From contig JAVKOQ010000068.1 of assembly GCA_031835245.1 (NCBI GenBank), positions 1-64,000 of the forward strand: DNA of 64,000 bases. Direction: 5' to 3'. The stretch is from Balamuthia mandrillaris (taxonomy: Eukaryota; Discosea; Longamoebia; Balamuthiidae). Every line of letters starts with the position of its first letter. Within the stretch, counting starts at the first letter, position 1. Under the pieces are notes generated by a model that was not told the origin of the DNA, searched no databases, and was given only the letters and a program-made list of their open reading frames with translations. This document shows, in pieces, positions 1 through 10,236 of the stretch. Both the position numbers and the translations under genes were made by a program.

Positions 1-29
1 ATTCTCACCATTTTGTTAAAAACCTACAG

Positions 30-993
30 AAACATGCAAAAAGCAATCGAGGAAGATGAGCGAGCGGCAGCAGTTGCGAAAGCTCAAGAAACAAAACCAA
101 ATTATAATAACAACATTCAGAACTTTTTGGAAGAAGAGCAACCAAACCAAATGGATCGAAGTTCAACAGTCTTAACGCCCTCAAGAGAAGGAGAAAGCGA
201 ACCATCAACAGCACGAAACAGTAGCAACAACAAAAATGTACAAAACCAAAACGTAACTGCCTCTTCTGAAAGTGATGATATGCTCAGCTTGACCACCGAC
301 GAAGAAACGGATGGAGAGGACTTAACCGCTTATTCCATCATCGAGGAGGACATTAGAATGGTTGCCCTTCCATGTCTTTTCTCTTTTTCTCTTTTCGCTC
401 TCTCCTTTTTCGTTTTCTTTTCCCATTTTCGTTTCTTCCTCATCTTGCACCTTGTTGAACTCGCCTTTCTGTGGCAGATGCGCGATGCTGGAAGTCGTCG
501 TCAAAGGAATGAAGATCGCAAGTCTTCTTCTGGTCTGGACTTTATGTATTCCTGCGCGGATGACCTCCGCCTCAAAGACATTCCATTGTTACTGGCTGGT
601 AAAACACCTTTTCGTTTCGTTGTGTTCTTTTTCTATACCGACAAACTAAAGCTAACCCAAAAAAAAAAAGCCTACAAGCAACTCGCAGTGGAGAACGCTC
701 AACTTCGTCAGATACTCAAAGCCAAAGACATTCCGTTCGCTTCTCCTTCCGAAATGGCTCAACAACCAAATACTTCTTCCGACGACCCAGCAACAACAAC
801 CAACCTTCAACAAGTCACAAACAACAACAACAACAATGGTCCCTCGAGGCCTTCGTCTGCTTCCTATCCTTCCATGCCGTTCATCCCATCTCCCTCGTCA
901 TCCGGCATTGTGCCTCGAAGAACCAGACGCAACAGCACTCATCGCCGTACCAAGTCCGAGTCCTTGGTGGACAGTTTTATGAGCTTCTTCTAA
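30..993 (+). CDS. 3' end of an unrecognised coiled-coil, low-complexity protein
   Basis: The window opens at the end of an intron (acceptor CTACAG at 24-29), so the 5' part of this gene is missing. Exons run about 30-360, 478-598 and 671-993, with introns at 361-477 and 599-670. The protein has an N/S/T-rich acidic first part. A short conserved-looking helical stretch follows, with motifs SCADDLRLKDIPLLL and AYKQLAVENAQLRQIL that read like the start of a coiled coil. The tail is N/S/P-rich and basic and ends in DSFMSFF. I do not recognise the family. The stop is TAA at 991-993, and the next gene is convergent. Confidence 0.55.
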
Positions 994-1306
994 TATAACA
1001 GATAACTGCTCTCTGCTTCGTACTATCTTCTTCGAGGTGTTTGCTCAAGTTTTGATTGCTTCTTTGCAACGAAGGGAGTAGGTTCTTTATGAAGTTCCTG
1101 CCTTGAAGGAAGTGGTTGAAGGGCAACGACGAAGCGAAAAGTGCGGTCGCCTGGTTTCCATTGTGTCGGTATTTTCACGTCTGTTGGAAAGTTAAGAGAT
1201 TAAAAAAAACCTACGAAGGAACTGCAACGGTTGAGAGACCATCTCCAACAAGAACGTCTGATTGAAAAAAGCGATGAATTGGCAAAAAAGAAGGAAAAAA
1301 AACTTT
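994..1306. other. Shared 3' intergenic region
   Basis: About 310 bp between two convergent stop codons. It should hold both 3' UTRs. No further gene or structured element was seen. Confidence 0.5.
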
Positions 1307-3037
1307 TTAGAGCGTTTCGACAGTGAGATGCTTGATCCTGTCGCAAACGGCTTGCGTGTACTGAGAGCATGTGGCTGTTCCTCCCAAGTCTCCCGTTACG
1401 GTCTTTGTGTATTTAAAAAAAAGAATGTATCAGAGAAAGTAGAATATAAAAACAAAACAAAACTCAACAACGCTAAACAAAACAACGTTACCTTTCCCTC
1501 ACGAATAACTCCCAAGCAAGCCTTCTCAATCAGATTGGCATGGCTTGGCAGTCGCATGTGCCTCAGCATCATGACCGCGCTCAACAGCAGGGCCGTTGGG
1601 TTGGCCAAGTCCTTGCCGGCAATGTCCGGCGCGGTGCCGTGCACGCTCTCAAAGATGGCTGTGTCGGTGCCGATGTTGCCGCTGGGGGTGAGGCCCAGAC
1701 CTCCCACGAGTCCTGCGCAGAGGTCGCTCACGATGTCGCCGTAGAGGTTGGGCAGGACGAGCACCTCAAAGGCGGAGGGGTCAGCAGTCAGCTGCAGCAT
1801 GACTTTGTCCAAGGAAACGGCCTCGTACTTGACGAGGGGGAAGCTGCAGGAGACTTGCTTGCAGGTGTTCTTGAAGAGACCGTCTGACAATCGCCTATTA
1901 TAAGAAAAAGGGATTGAGAAAAGGACATGTGAGAAAGGGGAAGAAAGAGAAGAAAGAAAAAAAAGGGAAGGAAAAAAGTACATGACAGAGGCCTTGTGAA
2001 CTGCTGACACTTTCGACTTTTTGTTGATTTCGGCATACTCAAAGGCATATCTGGCAACTCTCTTGGAGGCCTGACGGGTGATCAACTTAATGCTCTGCAC
2101 TACTCCTGGTACCAACTGCGCACGGGGTGAGTAGTTGTTGAAAAAAGAAAAGAGGACACGAAGTATAAGAAAGCGAGCAACATAGAATAGTTAAAAAAAT
2201 AGAAAGAAAGAAAGAAAAGAAAAGAAAAGAAAAGAAAAGAACGGATTCGGAAAGCAAAAAAGAAGTGAAAGCAAACCATAAGCATTATAAACGATACACA
2301 AAAACGACAAACGAAGCAAAGAAAGAGATGAAGACAAGAAACGAAAGAAGAGAAAAAAAAAGAACGAAGACAAGAAAGAAAGAAACGATAAAAAATGAAA
2401 CGAACCTCGTGCTCAATGCCCGAGTACTCTCCCTCGGTGTTCTCTCGGATGACCGTCAGGTCCACGTTGTTGTAGCCCGTCTGAATGCCGGGGATGCTCT
2501 TCACCGGCCTCACGTTGGCAAAGAGGCTGAACTCCTTGCGGAGGGCCAGGTTCAGGGAGACGTGGCCCTTGCCGATGGGGGTGGCCAGGGGACCCTTCAG
2601 CGCCAGCTTGTTCTTGTTGACGGAGCGCTTGACCTCCGGACCCAAGGGGTCCTGCGGGGACTGGGCCACCACCTTGACCTCCTCCCACTCGATGGGGACC
2701 TGGGCGGTGGCAAAGATCTGCTTCACGGCGGCAGAGATCTCTGGGCCGATGCCGTCGCCGGGGATCAGGGTCACCGTGCGTTTGGTTTTGCTGTCCTTTT
2801 CTTCCTAATTGATTATTTTTTTGTTTGTGTGATTGAAAAAAAAAGTGAGAAAAAAGAAAAGAGAAAAAGAAAGAAATGTAGTACGGAGATTAGAGTGGTT
2901 TGAGCAAAGCCGCGACGAGGGTGGAGGAGGGAGAAGGAGGCCGAGGCGCGGGCGCTGCTTCGCACGAAAGCGGCGCTAGCACCACCACCGCGAAGAAGAG
3001 GTCGGCTTCCACCTCGCAAACCGTTCATAAGCGACAT
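1307..3037 (-). CDS. IDH3A-like: Isocitrate dehydrogenase [NAD], mitochondrial, alpha-type catalytic subunit
   Basis: Oxidatively decarboxylates isocitrate to 2-oxoglutarate with NAD+ in the mitochondrial TCA cycle. Five exons (3037-2885, 2804-2406, 2115-1982, 1894-1492, 1402-1307) close in frame to 394 aa, the usual family length. The first about 50 residues are rich in R, S and A with few acids, as in a mitochondrial targeting peptide. Family motifs in order are [74 protein letters not shown] and [20 protein letters not shown]. The substrate-binding arginine segment [17 protein letters not shown] is present, so this looks like the catalytic alpha type rather than a regulatory beta/gamma subunit. 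Its promoter is the region at 3038-3364. Confidence 0.95.
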
Positions 3038-3364
3038 TTTTCTATGTTAAAGGTTGTGTTGCAACGGAACAAGGGAAGGGGAGGGGAGGGAAGGGAAGGG
3101 AAGGAGATGAGTGACGCACTCAATCAATCAATCACCAAAACAAATAAAAAAAAATGAATGGCTTTCTTTTTTCTTTGTCAATAAAATCCTACATTTTTTG
3201 CATACCAACATGATGACGTAACTATGGGTGACGTAACTATGGGTGACGTAATCACATCATTACAATCATTCCTACATGCTGATGTCACCGAAGTAATACA
3301 CGTATAATCCAACCTATTAGATAGTTTTCCTTTTCCTATTATCTTTTGCTTCTGCAATAATATA
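3038..3364. other. Divergent promoter region, IDH3A / F-box gene
   Basis: 327 bp between two divergent start codons. It holds G/A-rich simple sequence at 3070-3105 and three regularly spaced TGACGTAA motifs listed separately. Confidence 0.6.
3214..3251. promoter_or_regulatory. Three tandem TGACGTAA (bZIP/CREB-type) sites
   Basis: TGACGTAA occurs at 3214-3221, 3229-3236 and 3244-3251, exactly 15 bp apart. The first two intervals share the spacer CTATGGG. TGACGTAA is the core bound by CREB/ATF and related bZIP factors, so this is a likely regulatory array for one or both divergent genes. Confidence 0.6.
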
Positions 3365-4211
3365 ATGGCGGAAACGTTGTTGGACGAGAACCTCTGGGGC
3401 CTGGTGCTCGTCCACCTCGCCCCCAAGGACTTTTACACCGCCACGCGGGTGTGCAGGGCATGGCTCCAGCTGGAGAAGGACCCGGCCGTGCGCCGCGCCG
3501 TTTGGGCCAACCCCCGCTCCATCACCCACTCCTCCATGGACTACGAGGGCAAGGTTGTGGCGACCAAACTGGTTCCGGCCCATCGCAAAGGGGCAGGAGA
3601 GCTTGTCCTGCTGGAGTCCCATGACCGGCCGTACCACCGTGCGCGCGGCTACTGTTGGACGGGTTATATGCCGAGCTCCAACATGAAGGTCCGTTATGAC
3701 GGCTCTTTGGGGCGGTGCGACAACATATCGCTGGAGTATGGCAAGGAAGGGAAGTTGGTGTACAATGCCTCATCTCATGGCACCATGTCCATGTTTTTGC
3801 GCCCTAAGGATCCTAGAGCCTGGGATGTCTGCATTGTGGTAATGCTTTGCTTTTCTCTTTTTTTTTCTCACATTTTTTTATTTGCTTTTTTGTTTGATAT
3901 CGTGTTTCGTTAACGCTACCGCTCTCATGTATGTTCTACAGCCGGGAGGGATTTCCGGAACCACCAGCGAAAGCGTGGAGCGAGGCAGGGCGTTCGTGAA
4001 GGCTTTGCTGAGAGACGCAGGCCTGCCGGAGACGCACCACGCGTGGATATCCTTTCTATTGGCAACCGGCTCTTCCACTTGGATGGCCTCGATGTTCTTC
4101 CCCGACCTGCACACCCTAGACTACGTCAACCATTCGGATGTGTACCCTTGGCTCGAAGCCGCGGAGGCAGAAGCGCAGGCGAGCTTGGAGAGTATCACCA
4201 AGTCGACATGA
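3365..4211 (+). CDS. F-box-like protein
   Basis: Two exons (3365-3838 and 3942-4211) joined in phase 0 give 247 aa. The first about 45 residues look like an F-box: LWGLVLVHLAPKDFYTATRVCRAW has the typical Leu/Pro/Val pattern followed by CRAW. F-box proteins are the substrate receptors of SCF ubiquitin ligases through SKP1. No WD, Kelch or LRR substrate module is visible in the rest, which carries many aromatic and glycine residues. The C-terminal exon encodes a helix ending in acidic EAAEAEAQ. The next gene starts 50 bp downstream on the same strand. Confidence 0.65.
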
Positions 4212-4260
4212 AAATCGCCTACTATCTTATTGTCGACCAATATAGAACCAACAGAGAAGA

Positions 4261-4833
4261 ATGAAGCCGTTGTTCTTTTATTTGGGCGGAGCAGCCGTGT
4301 TCTTTGCCCTGTGTGGTTATGCGCAAGGGAACGACCCCGACCCTGCGCTTTGGGTCTCCCTGTACGTGTTTGGTGGCTGCGTGCTAAACTTGCTGGTGGC
4401 GCTGGTGATTATCTCGCCGACCACGAAAGAAAGACAGCTTGGGGTCCTGGTCAAGCTCTTGTGCCAAAGCTTTTTGGTGCTGTGCCTTGGCTATGCCGTT
4501 CACTTGGCCTACTTCCTGGTACAGGACCCTCGCATGGTGGTGGCCAAAGAAACGACCTGGTTGTGGTCAATGCTGGAGCTTGAGGAAGGCAGGGAGATAA
4601 GCGGGTTGGGAATGTTGGCGCTGCACCAATTGGTGCTTCTCTCGTTTCTCTCATCCAACAAGAAAACGAATCGGACAAACCAAGGAGCAGAGGGCTTTTC
4701 TTGGTTGCCTTTGGTGGGCAGTTTGATAGGGATGGCTGCTGTTGTGATGGCAAGTGGGGCATGGGTATTTTATCAGCCGCTGATGAACCAACACCACAAC
4801 GTTCCTCATTGCAATGGCGCTTTCTCTGCTTGA
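4261..4833 (+). CDS. TMEM220-like: TMEM220-family multi-pass membrane protein
   Basis: Intronless, 190 aa. It has about five hydrophobic helices: residues 4-20, 28-52, 63-85, 110-128 and 150-172. Two signatures match the TMEM220 family. NDPDPALWVSLY corresponds to the human NDPDAEVW region after helix 1, and EEGREISGL corresponds to the conserved EEGRELSGL before helix 4. Function of the family is poorly defined. An AATAAA signal overlaps the region just after the stop (4834-4839). Confidence 0.75.
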   Translation: MKPLFFYLGGAAVFFALCGYAQGNDPDPALWVSLYVFGGCVLNLLVALVIISPTTKERQLGVLVKLLCQSFLVLCLGYAVHLAYFLVQDPRMVVAKETTWLWSMLELEEGREISGLGMLALHQLVLLSFLSSNKKTNRTNQGAEGFSWLPLVGSLIGMAAVVMASGAWVFYQPLMNQHHNVPHCNGAFSA

Positions 4834-4839
4834 AATAAA
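4834..4839 (+). terminator. Polyadenylation signal AATAAA
   Basis: Canonical AATAAA immediately after the TMEM220-like stop codon. Confidence 0.45.
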
Positions 4840-5137
4840 GTTAAAAGCTCATTCCGAAGCCTAACCAGCGCAGTTAGTTTGAACTCTCCTTCTTTTACTG
4901 TTTGCTCCTTCAACTGAAACTATATCTTTGCTATGCTCGCGCAGGACGGAAGCAGAGCATTACTCCTCCGTCTACTTGCCTCTTGCTGTTTTATTTGTTA
5001 TTTTCTTTAAAAGAAAAGAACGGAGCCGACTGACGTGGAATGCTGCTAGCAAGGGCACCAGATGGAACGAGGGGCAGAGTTTCGCAAAAGTGCTGACTTC
5101 CAGGTTCTTCAAACAGAAAGGACGAGTGCGAGAAAAC

Positions 5138-6080
5138 ATGGCTAACCGCAACACCAGTCGGCGGTTCTGCCCTTATTTCCTCCATGTTTTGTGCGTGCTC
5201 TTTTTGCTTTGTTCTGGTATCCTGTTGTTTCACCTGGTTGGAGGCAGGTTCAAATGTGCTCTAGCCGGCACTATCTCTGTCTCTGCTAGGATCACTTGCC
5301 TACATCAGGAGATACAATGGAGTGAGGACTTAGTACGTCCGATGCACTGGGAAATATATCTGTTGGAAGAGCAGCTACAGAGGCAAGCGCAGCTTGCACT
5401 CGAAGAGAAGGAGGAAACCCACAAAAGTGCATTGTGCGTGCTTCCGCTTGAGTTTTGGAACCCCGCCGCAGAGCAATGGAAGGTGGCCCCTGGCTTTCTT
5501 GCCCACAACTACTTCCACTCCCAGCGACTCATCCTGACCTCCAACCGCTTGCTCCGGAGCACAGCAAGCCCTGAGAGCACCCATTTATGCCCACTTTGGC
5601 AGATACCACCACTTTGCTGAGCAGCAGGAGGCGGACATGTGCTTGGAGAGAGTGAAGGAGGAGAGGGTGGAGGTGCAGGTTGAATCCTTCTCCTTGGACA
5701 CGGCCGTCTGTGTCTTGAGGATTCCCTACCATGCATGTCCAAAAGCATAAACCCGCTATTCACATTTGAACTGCCATCCGGACGTCTTATGGACAAAGAC
5801 GCCGAGACCAAGCACAAGAAGGCAGCCACAAAAACCATAAATAATGAGGAAGCATCCCTCGATGTGGTGGTATACGCTTGTGCCAGCCTCTAGCTTGGAC
5901 TTGCATTTACCCTTCATGTCTTCTTTTTTTTTTTTTGTTTTCTTTTAGGACGGTGGTGAACCACAAAAGAAAACAGAAAAACGGCCTTTGCCTTGCCTTG
6001 CCTTGCCTTGCGGTTACCTCTCTGTTCCCCCTGGCATTGAACCGTATCCACAAGAAAAGAAGAGACGCGCGTTTGTCTGA
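5138..6080 (+). CDS. Unrecognised protein with an N-terminal membrane segment (gene structure uncertain)
   Basis: Starts at ATG 5138. Residues about 10-33 are strongly hydrophobic (LHVLCVLFLLCSGILLF), a signal anchor or membrane segment. The opening frame ends at 5620, but the same frame resumes near 5720 (CMSKSINPLFTFELPSGRLM) and a +1 frame between them also looks coding (YAHFGRYHHFAEQQEADMC). Removing candidate introns at 5483-5564 and 5679-5719 restores one frame. A clearer intron at 5870-5948 joins a final exon ending at TGA 6078-6080. A further 42-bp in-frame intron at about 5248-5289 is possible. A (CCTTG)n run sits in the last exon near 5991-6010. No homologue is recognised, and a decaying gene cannot be excluded. 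Confidence 0.35.
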
Positions 6081-6215
6081 TTGGCTGTATGTCTCTGATT
6101 GATTATTGGCCGACAATTTGGGGTCGCTCAAATTCCTTGTATTGTATACGTGTCGTCGTGGATATGCCACGTCAGCAAAAAAAAGAAAAAGAAGAGAGGA
6201 ACAAAGAAGAGAGAG

Positions 6216-6686
6216 ATGGAGAGGAAGAAGGAGGAGAACAACAACGTTTTGATCGTGGGGAACCCAGCAAAAGCTGCGTTGCTGCTCCAAGGTACACCTT
6301 GATGATGCATGCGTTTTTCGGACAACAACAAAAAAAAACTCACGCTACGATTGTCTTTTTTTTTTGGTTAAGCTATTTTGGGAGGAGGAGAGCTGAACTT
6401 GGAGGGGGAGAGCGATCATGTGTATGAGCTTGACACAAAGTACTATACCACCACCGTTAACTTGTGTTACAGAAAGCTGGAAACCATCATCGAAGAGCAG
6501 TCCAACACCACACAATTCGATGGCCTAATTCTGCTTTTCGATGAGCTTATCGTACTGTTTCTTTGTTCTCTCTCTTCTCTCTCTCTCTCTCTCTCATTCT
6601 CGTTCTCCCTCTCTTGCGTGTTCTCTCTTCTGTCGTCCACTTCTCGCCTTCTTGTTGTTGTTCTGCTTTCCCTCTTACTTTTCTCG

Positions 6687-6719
<33 letters not shown>

Positions 6720-7614
6720 CAAATAAACAGACCGAAACTCTGAGAAGTGGGATCGCTCAATACAGAGAGACGAACGACCCTGGGCTTTGTTTGGGAGTGT
6801 ATCACTGGCTTGAAAACAAGAGCGAGGCAGATAAGGACGACTTTAACGGGTGGTGCATAGAGAATGGGTTTGAGTATGTTGAATACGTTGTGCCAGGATC
6901 TGGTTCGTTCTCTTTCATGTTTACTATTCTCCTACCTTCTGTTCGCCTATCGCCTTTTCTTCGTTTTCTTCCTTCTCAGTTTACTCATCTCACTTCCTTT
7001 CTTTTCAATACAAACTCAAAAAAACAGACTACGCAACCTCAAAAGAGGACGAACCCTTTGCAGAGAAAGTGGGCATCGATCGGGTAATCGAGGCCTTAGA
7101 GGCCAACCTCTGGTCCTCCATGACCATGAAACCTCGTTCCGGCCCTCGTTCATTCAACGACTCGGCAACGTTAAAGGAGGGGGAAGAAGAAGAGGACTCT
7201 GCTTTCCGCTCTGACATTGACACTTCCGTTCAGTCGTTGCTCAACAGCTGGAACAACCTTATTCTTCCTTCGTCATCATCTGCTTCCTCTACATTGCCAT
7301 CATCATCATCATCATCCGAGGAGAATCGAACGAGCGGTTATCAACCACTTTCGACGGAGGAACTGATTCGTATGAGTCTAAACGAAGACGAAACCGCCAG
7401 AGATGAAAAAAGAGAAGGAGGAGACGAGGAAGCAGAAGAAGAAGCAGAAGGAACGCATGGCGGAGATGAACGAGCCTTTGAGCGAGCTTTGCTGGAGCTT
7501 CGATCCCTTCGAGACAAGACCAAGGACCTTCCTGACAAAGAACGTCGAGAAGTGGCCGCTCGCGTGGCGCTAGCTTTCGCCAGTTCGTTAGGCTTTGGTT
7601 TGGAGGAGTTATAA
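6216..7614 (+). CDS. AAGAB: Alpha/gamma-adaptin-binding protein p34 (AAGAB)
   Basis: Assembly chaperone for the AP-1 and AP-2 clathrin adaptor complexes in the cytosol. Four exons (6216-6291, 6373-6551, 6731-6902, 7028-7614) close to 337 aa. The N-terminal pseudo-GTPase begins NNVLIVGNP (a P-loop-like start without GKS). It carries LDTKYYTTTVNLC and NGFEYVEY, matching the TKYY and HGFELVEL segments of human AAGAB, and VIEALEANLWSSMTMK matches its QALNANVWSNVVMK. The C-terminal helix FERALLELRSLRDKTKDLP matches the dimerising AAGAB helix with its LPxExR motif. A Ser-rich linker lies between. I chose ATG 6216 over an in-frame upstream ATG because the following residues begin the conserved beta strand. 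Two inverted CCAAT motifs (6080-6084, 6104-6108) lie upstream. Confidence 0.9.
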
Positions 7615-7617
7615 AAA

Positions 7618-7889
7618 TCAAAATTCGGCACAATAACTAGACAGTTCCTCTTCAAATTGGTCGCCGCAACCTGCACAGCTGGAATGTCCATACTTGGAGG
7701 CATAGCAGGCGTCCGCTCGGATGACCTTGCGGGCAAACATCTGCTTATGGCAGGGCGGGAAGCCGGCGCCGCGTATCTGGGAGAGGCAGCGCAGCATCTC
7801 CACGTTGCACTTGCAGCCATAGATGCAGTAGTCGCTGGCTGCGATGCAGCGATCATGGATCTCTTTTGGAATGAAAACGTTGAGTAAAT

Positions 7890-7937
<48 letters not shown>

Positions 7938-8500
7938 GGGAGATACGAACTGCAGCAGTTGTCTACTGGGTCACAGCCAGGGTCGTCTGATCCACAGGTA
8001 TAACCTAGTTGTGAAGCAAAACAAGAAAGTAAGGAAAATCGGAACTGAGCCGAACAAAGAGAACAAGAAGGAAGATAGGTGCACCTGCTCCACAATATTT
8101 TCCATACCCAACGGTCGACAGTGGATGAAGGTCGGAAGGGCCATTGACTTGACACTCGCATGCGCAGTCCCGATTGGGACCCGTGATCCCCAACTTGCCC
8201 CTTTGAATAGCCTCTGCATCAAACGGAGTAGAGCTGTTAAAAACACAGCCACAAAAGAGAATATCTGCAAGCCTACCGATGGTGTCTCTTGTTTTCAGCA
8301 CGCCAGTGATGTAGTTCTCCATTTGTCGGTGTTGGTTCGTTTTTGCCATCCGTTCAAGAAACGCCCTTTCCTCTGCCTGTGTTGTTGTTGTAGTTTGAGA
8401 GTTGATGAGTTTATCAAAAATCAGAAGGAGCTGCAGCGAGGCCTACAGAGAAAAGAAAAATAAAAGTTTTGTTCACAGGTGCGATCTTGAGCTGTTCCAT
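7618..8500 (-). CDS. Phospholipase A2, secretory (plant-like) type
   Basis: Hydrolyses the sn-2 acyl bond of phospholipids with Ca2+. Exons 8500-8477, 8442-8085, 8004-7951 and 7862-7618 close in frame to 226 aa. The calcium loop YGKYCGAGYTCGSDDPGC is followed by VDNCCKIHDRC, which has the CCxxHD catalytic His-Asp motif. Many later cysteines (YCIYGCKCNVEMLRC, DACY, SSCAGCGDQ) suggest a disulphide-rich fold. The GKYCG...GC...D..CC..HD spacing resembles plant group XI sPLA2. Unlike typical sPLA2s, no clear signal peptide is seen: the predicted N-terminus MEQLKIAP joins about 80 helical residues. The stop lies 3 bp from the AAGAB stop on the other strand. First exon and start are least certain. 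Confidence 0.8.
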
Positions 8501-8826
8501 CGGCTCCCTCTTCTTTTTTGCATTCGCCTTTTGTGCGGCTGGCTCTGCGTAGGGAAAAATATGCTTATCAGCACCCGCACCAAACCCTTAGAACATGACC
8601 ACTCTACGCACTTTTGGTCTCCGTGCAAACCAGCAACACAAGCACCAGCATCAACAGGAACCACCATCGACAACGTTTCATCTTCCTTCTTGCTTCAAAC
8701 GACGTCAGTTTTCACGACGACATGAATGTATTATCGTCGACAGTCGACTTTTTGTCGACTTTTTCCCGCCAAAATCTTCCCCAAACAAAAACACCAGAGG
8801 AAAGCACCAACAACTGGCAAAAAAGA
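8501..8826. other. Divergent promoter region, PLA2 / SKA1
   Basis: About 325 bp between the predicted PLA2 and SKA1 start codons. It contains an ACGTCA half CRE near 8702 and the GTCGAC/E2F module listed separately. Confidence 0.5.
8736..8774 (+). promoter_or_regulatory. GTCGAC triplet followed by a consensus E2F site upstream of SKA1
   Basis: GTCGAC occurs at 8736-8741, 8743-8748 and 8754-8759. It runs directly into TTTTTCCCGCCAAAA (8760-8774), which contains the near-palindromic E2F/DP consensus TTTCCCGCCAAA. The site lies about 55 bp upstream of the SKA1 ATG. Confidence 0.6.
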
Positions 8827-10236
8827 ATGGGAAGCAAGAGTGATTCCGTATACGTCGAACTGACCTTGGCCTTTACGGAGCGTATCCGCGAGCTGAGAGA
8901 GTTGCTCATGCTACGGACAGGTACGGTCTGTCTGTCTGTCTGATGTGATGAAGGTCTACCGCCATCAATCACACTCATACCTCAAAAAAAAAAAACAAGA
9001 CTCTTCAAGGAGCGTGCAAGATGTGCTTGAGGACGTTCACTCCCAGCTCTCCATCGTGGAGAACGCAATGGCCGACATCGAGTTTTGGGTGCAAAAGGAA
9101 AGCAAGTTCATACAAGAGGCAAAGGTTTGTCTTTTGTAGCGAAGAGCCCCCCCCCGCGTTTCCTTTTTTCTTCTCTGTGTTTGTGACCACTTTGCCCTAT
9201 GAAGAAACTTCAACGGCTGGTTCAACAGCAAGGAGAGGCCATGAACCACGTTCGCAACCACCGGCCCAACAACCTTCCTGGCCCCAAACCAGGACCGATG
9301 GTCCATCCCTCCCTGACTTTGGAGGAGGAGGAGGACCATGCCACCCAAGGCGATGAGGAAGAATACGACGAACAAGAACCAGAGTGTAACAGTAATGAAC
9401 GACGAAGAGAGCATGGACAAAGCAAGAGCTCCTCATCCACGGAGCGAAGAGGAGGAGAAGGAGCACATACAAGAGGCGCAACTGCAACAAATAGAAAACA
9501 GCAACGAGGTTCCAACGTTCATGCTTCTTCCGCACAACAACCGCGAAGAAGAGTTCAAGGTCCTAAATACGTTGTTCCTACCATTTCACATATCACAAAA
9601 GAAGAGCTCGATGCAACACCAAAGTGCGTATATGCCTGATGTCTTGTTTTTCTTTTCTCTTCACTGTTCACTTTGTTCTCTCTTTTCTCTATCACTCTTT
9701 GTCTCTTTCTCCGTTTCGCGTTCTCTTTTGTTTTTTTGTCTCGCTCATCCGTTCTCCATTGGTTTCAAATCACGACAGATACATGAAAGGACGGGCAACG
9801 GTGGCCAAAATAAACGCAGCAATAGACGACATACAAGCTCTCGTCGCAAAGAAGTATCGCCTCCTCTCCATGCCCGCCAACAAAGTCGGCAGTCGTAACC
9901 TCAAAAAATATCAGGTATTCTTTTTCTTTCTTTGCTTCTCTTCTCTTCCTTCTCTCTCTTCTCTTCTTCCGCTTTGCGACAACAATAACAAACTTTTAAA
10001 AACCTCAAAAGGGTTTTGTGGATCTTCAAAGACAATGTACAGACAAAGAAGACAACATCTTCTTCACCGAGGAAGACCTGCGCGAAGCGGCCAATCTGCG
10101 GCTGGACACGACCGGCAAAAGCATCCTGGCCGTGTTGCGCCACTTGGGTCGTCTGAAGGAAAAAGGAGGACGAACCAAGCGCTTCACCTTGATGCCCGTT
10201 CAACCCTTGAGCGACGTTACCAATGCCCCACTATGA
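8827..10236 (+). CDS. SKA1: Spindle and kinetochore-associated protein 1 (SKA1)
   Basis: Subunit of the SKA complex that couples kinetochores to depolymerising microtubules in mitosis. Five exons (8827-8920, 9000-9124, 9205-9623, 9779-9914, 10012-10236) close in frame to 332 aa. The N-terminal helices (residues 1-90) are the expected SKA trimer coiled coil. A charged low-complexity linker follows. The C-terminal microtubule-binding winged helix begins about residue 200: ITKEELDATPKYMKGRATV, then INAAIDDIQALVAKKYRLL and ILAVLRHLGRLKEKGGRTKR. These match human EEFEDIPAYMKGRLTYEQIN, AVVSKYKII and NILRHCQRIREVRGGGITRY. The start follows the E2F module directly. Confidence 0.9.

Noticed and set aside
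2265-2903. 212-codon plus-strand frame opposite IDH3A
   Set aside because: Exact antisense of conserved IDH exons and intron sequence.
8005-8349. Possible SET or EGF-like protein from the cysteine-rich minus-strand frames
   Set aside because: After splicing, the CCxxHD and calcium-loop motifs identify phospholipase A2.
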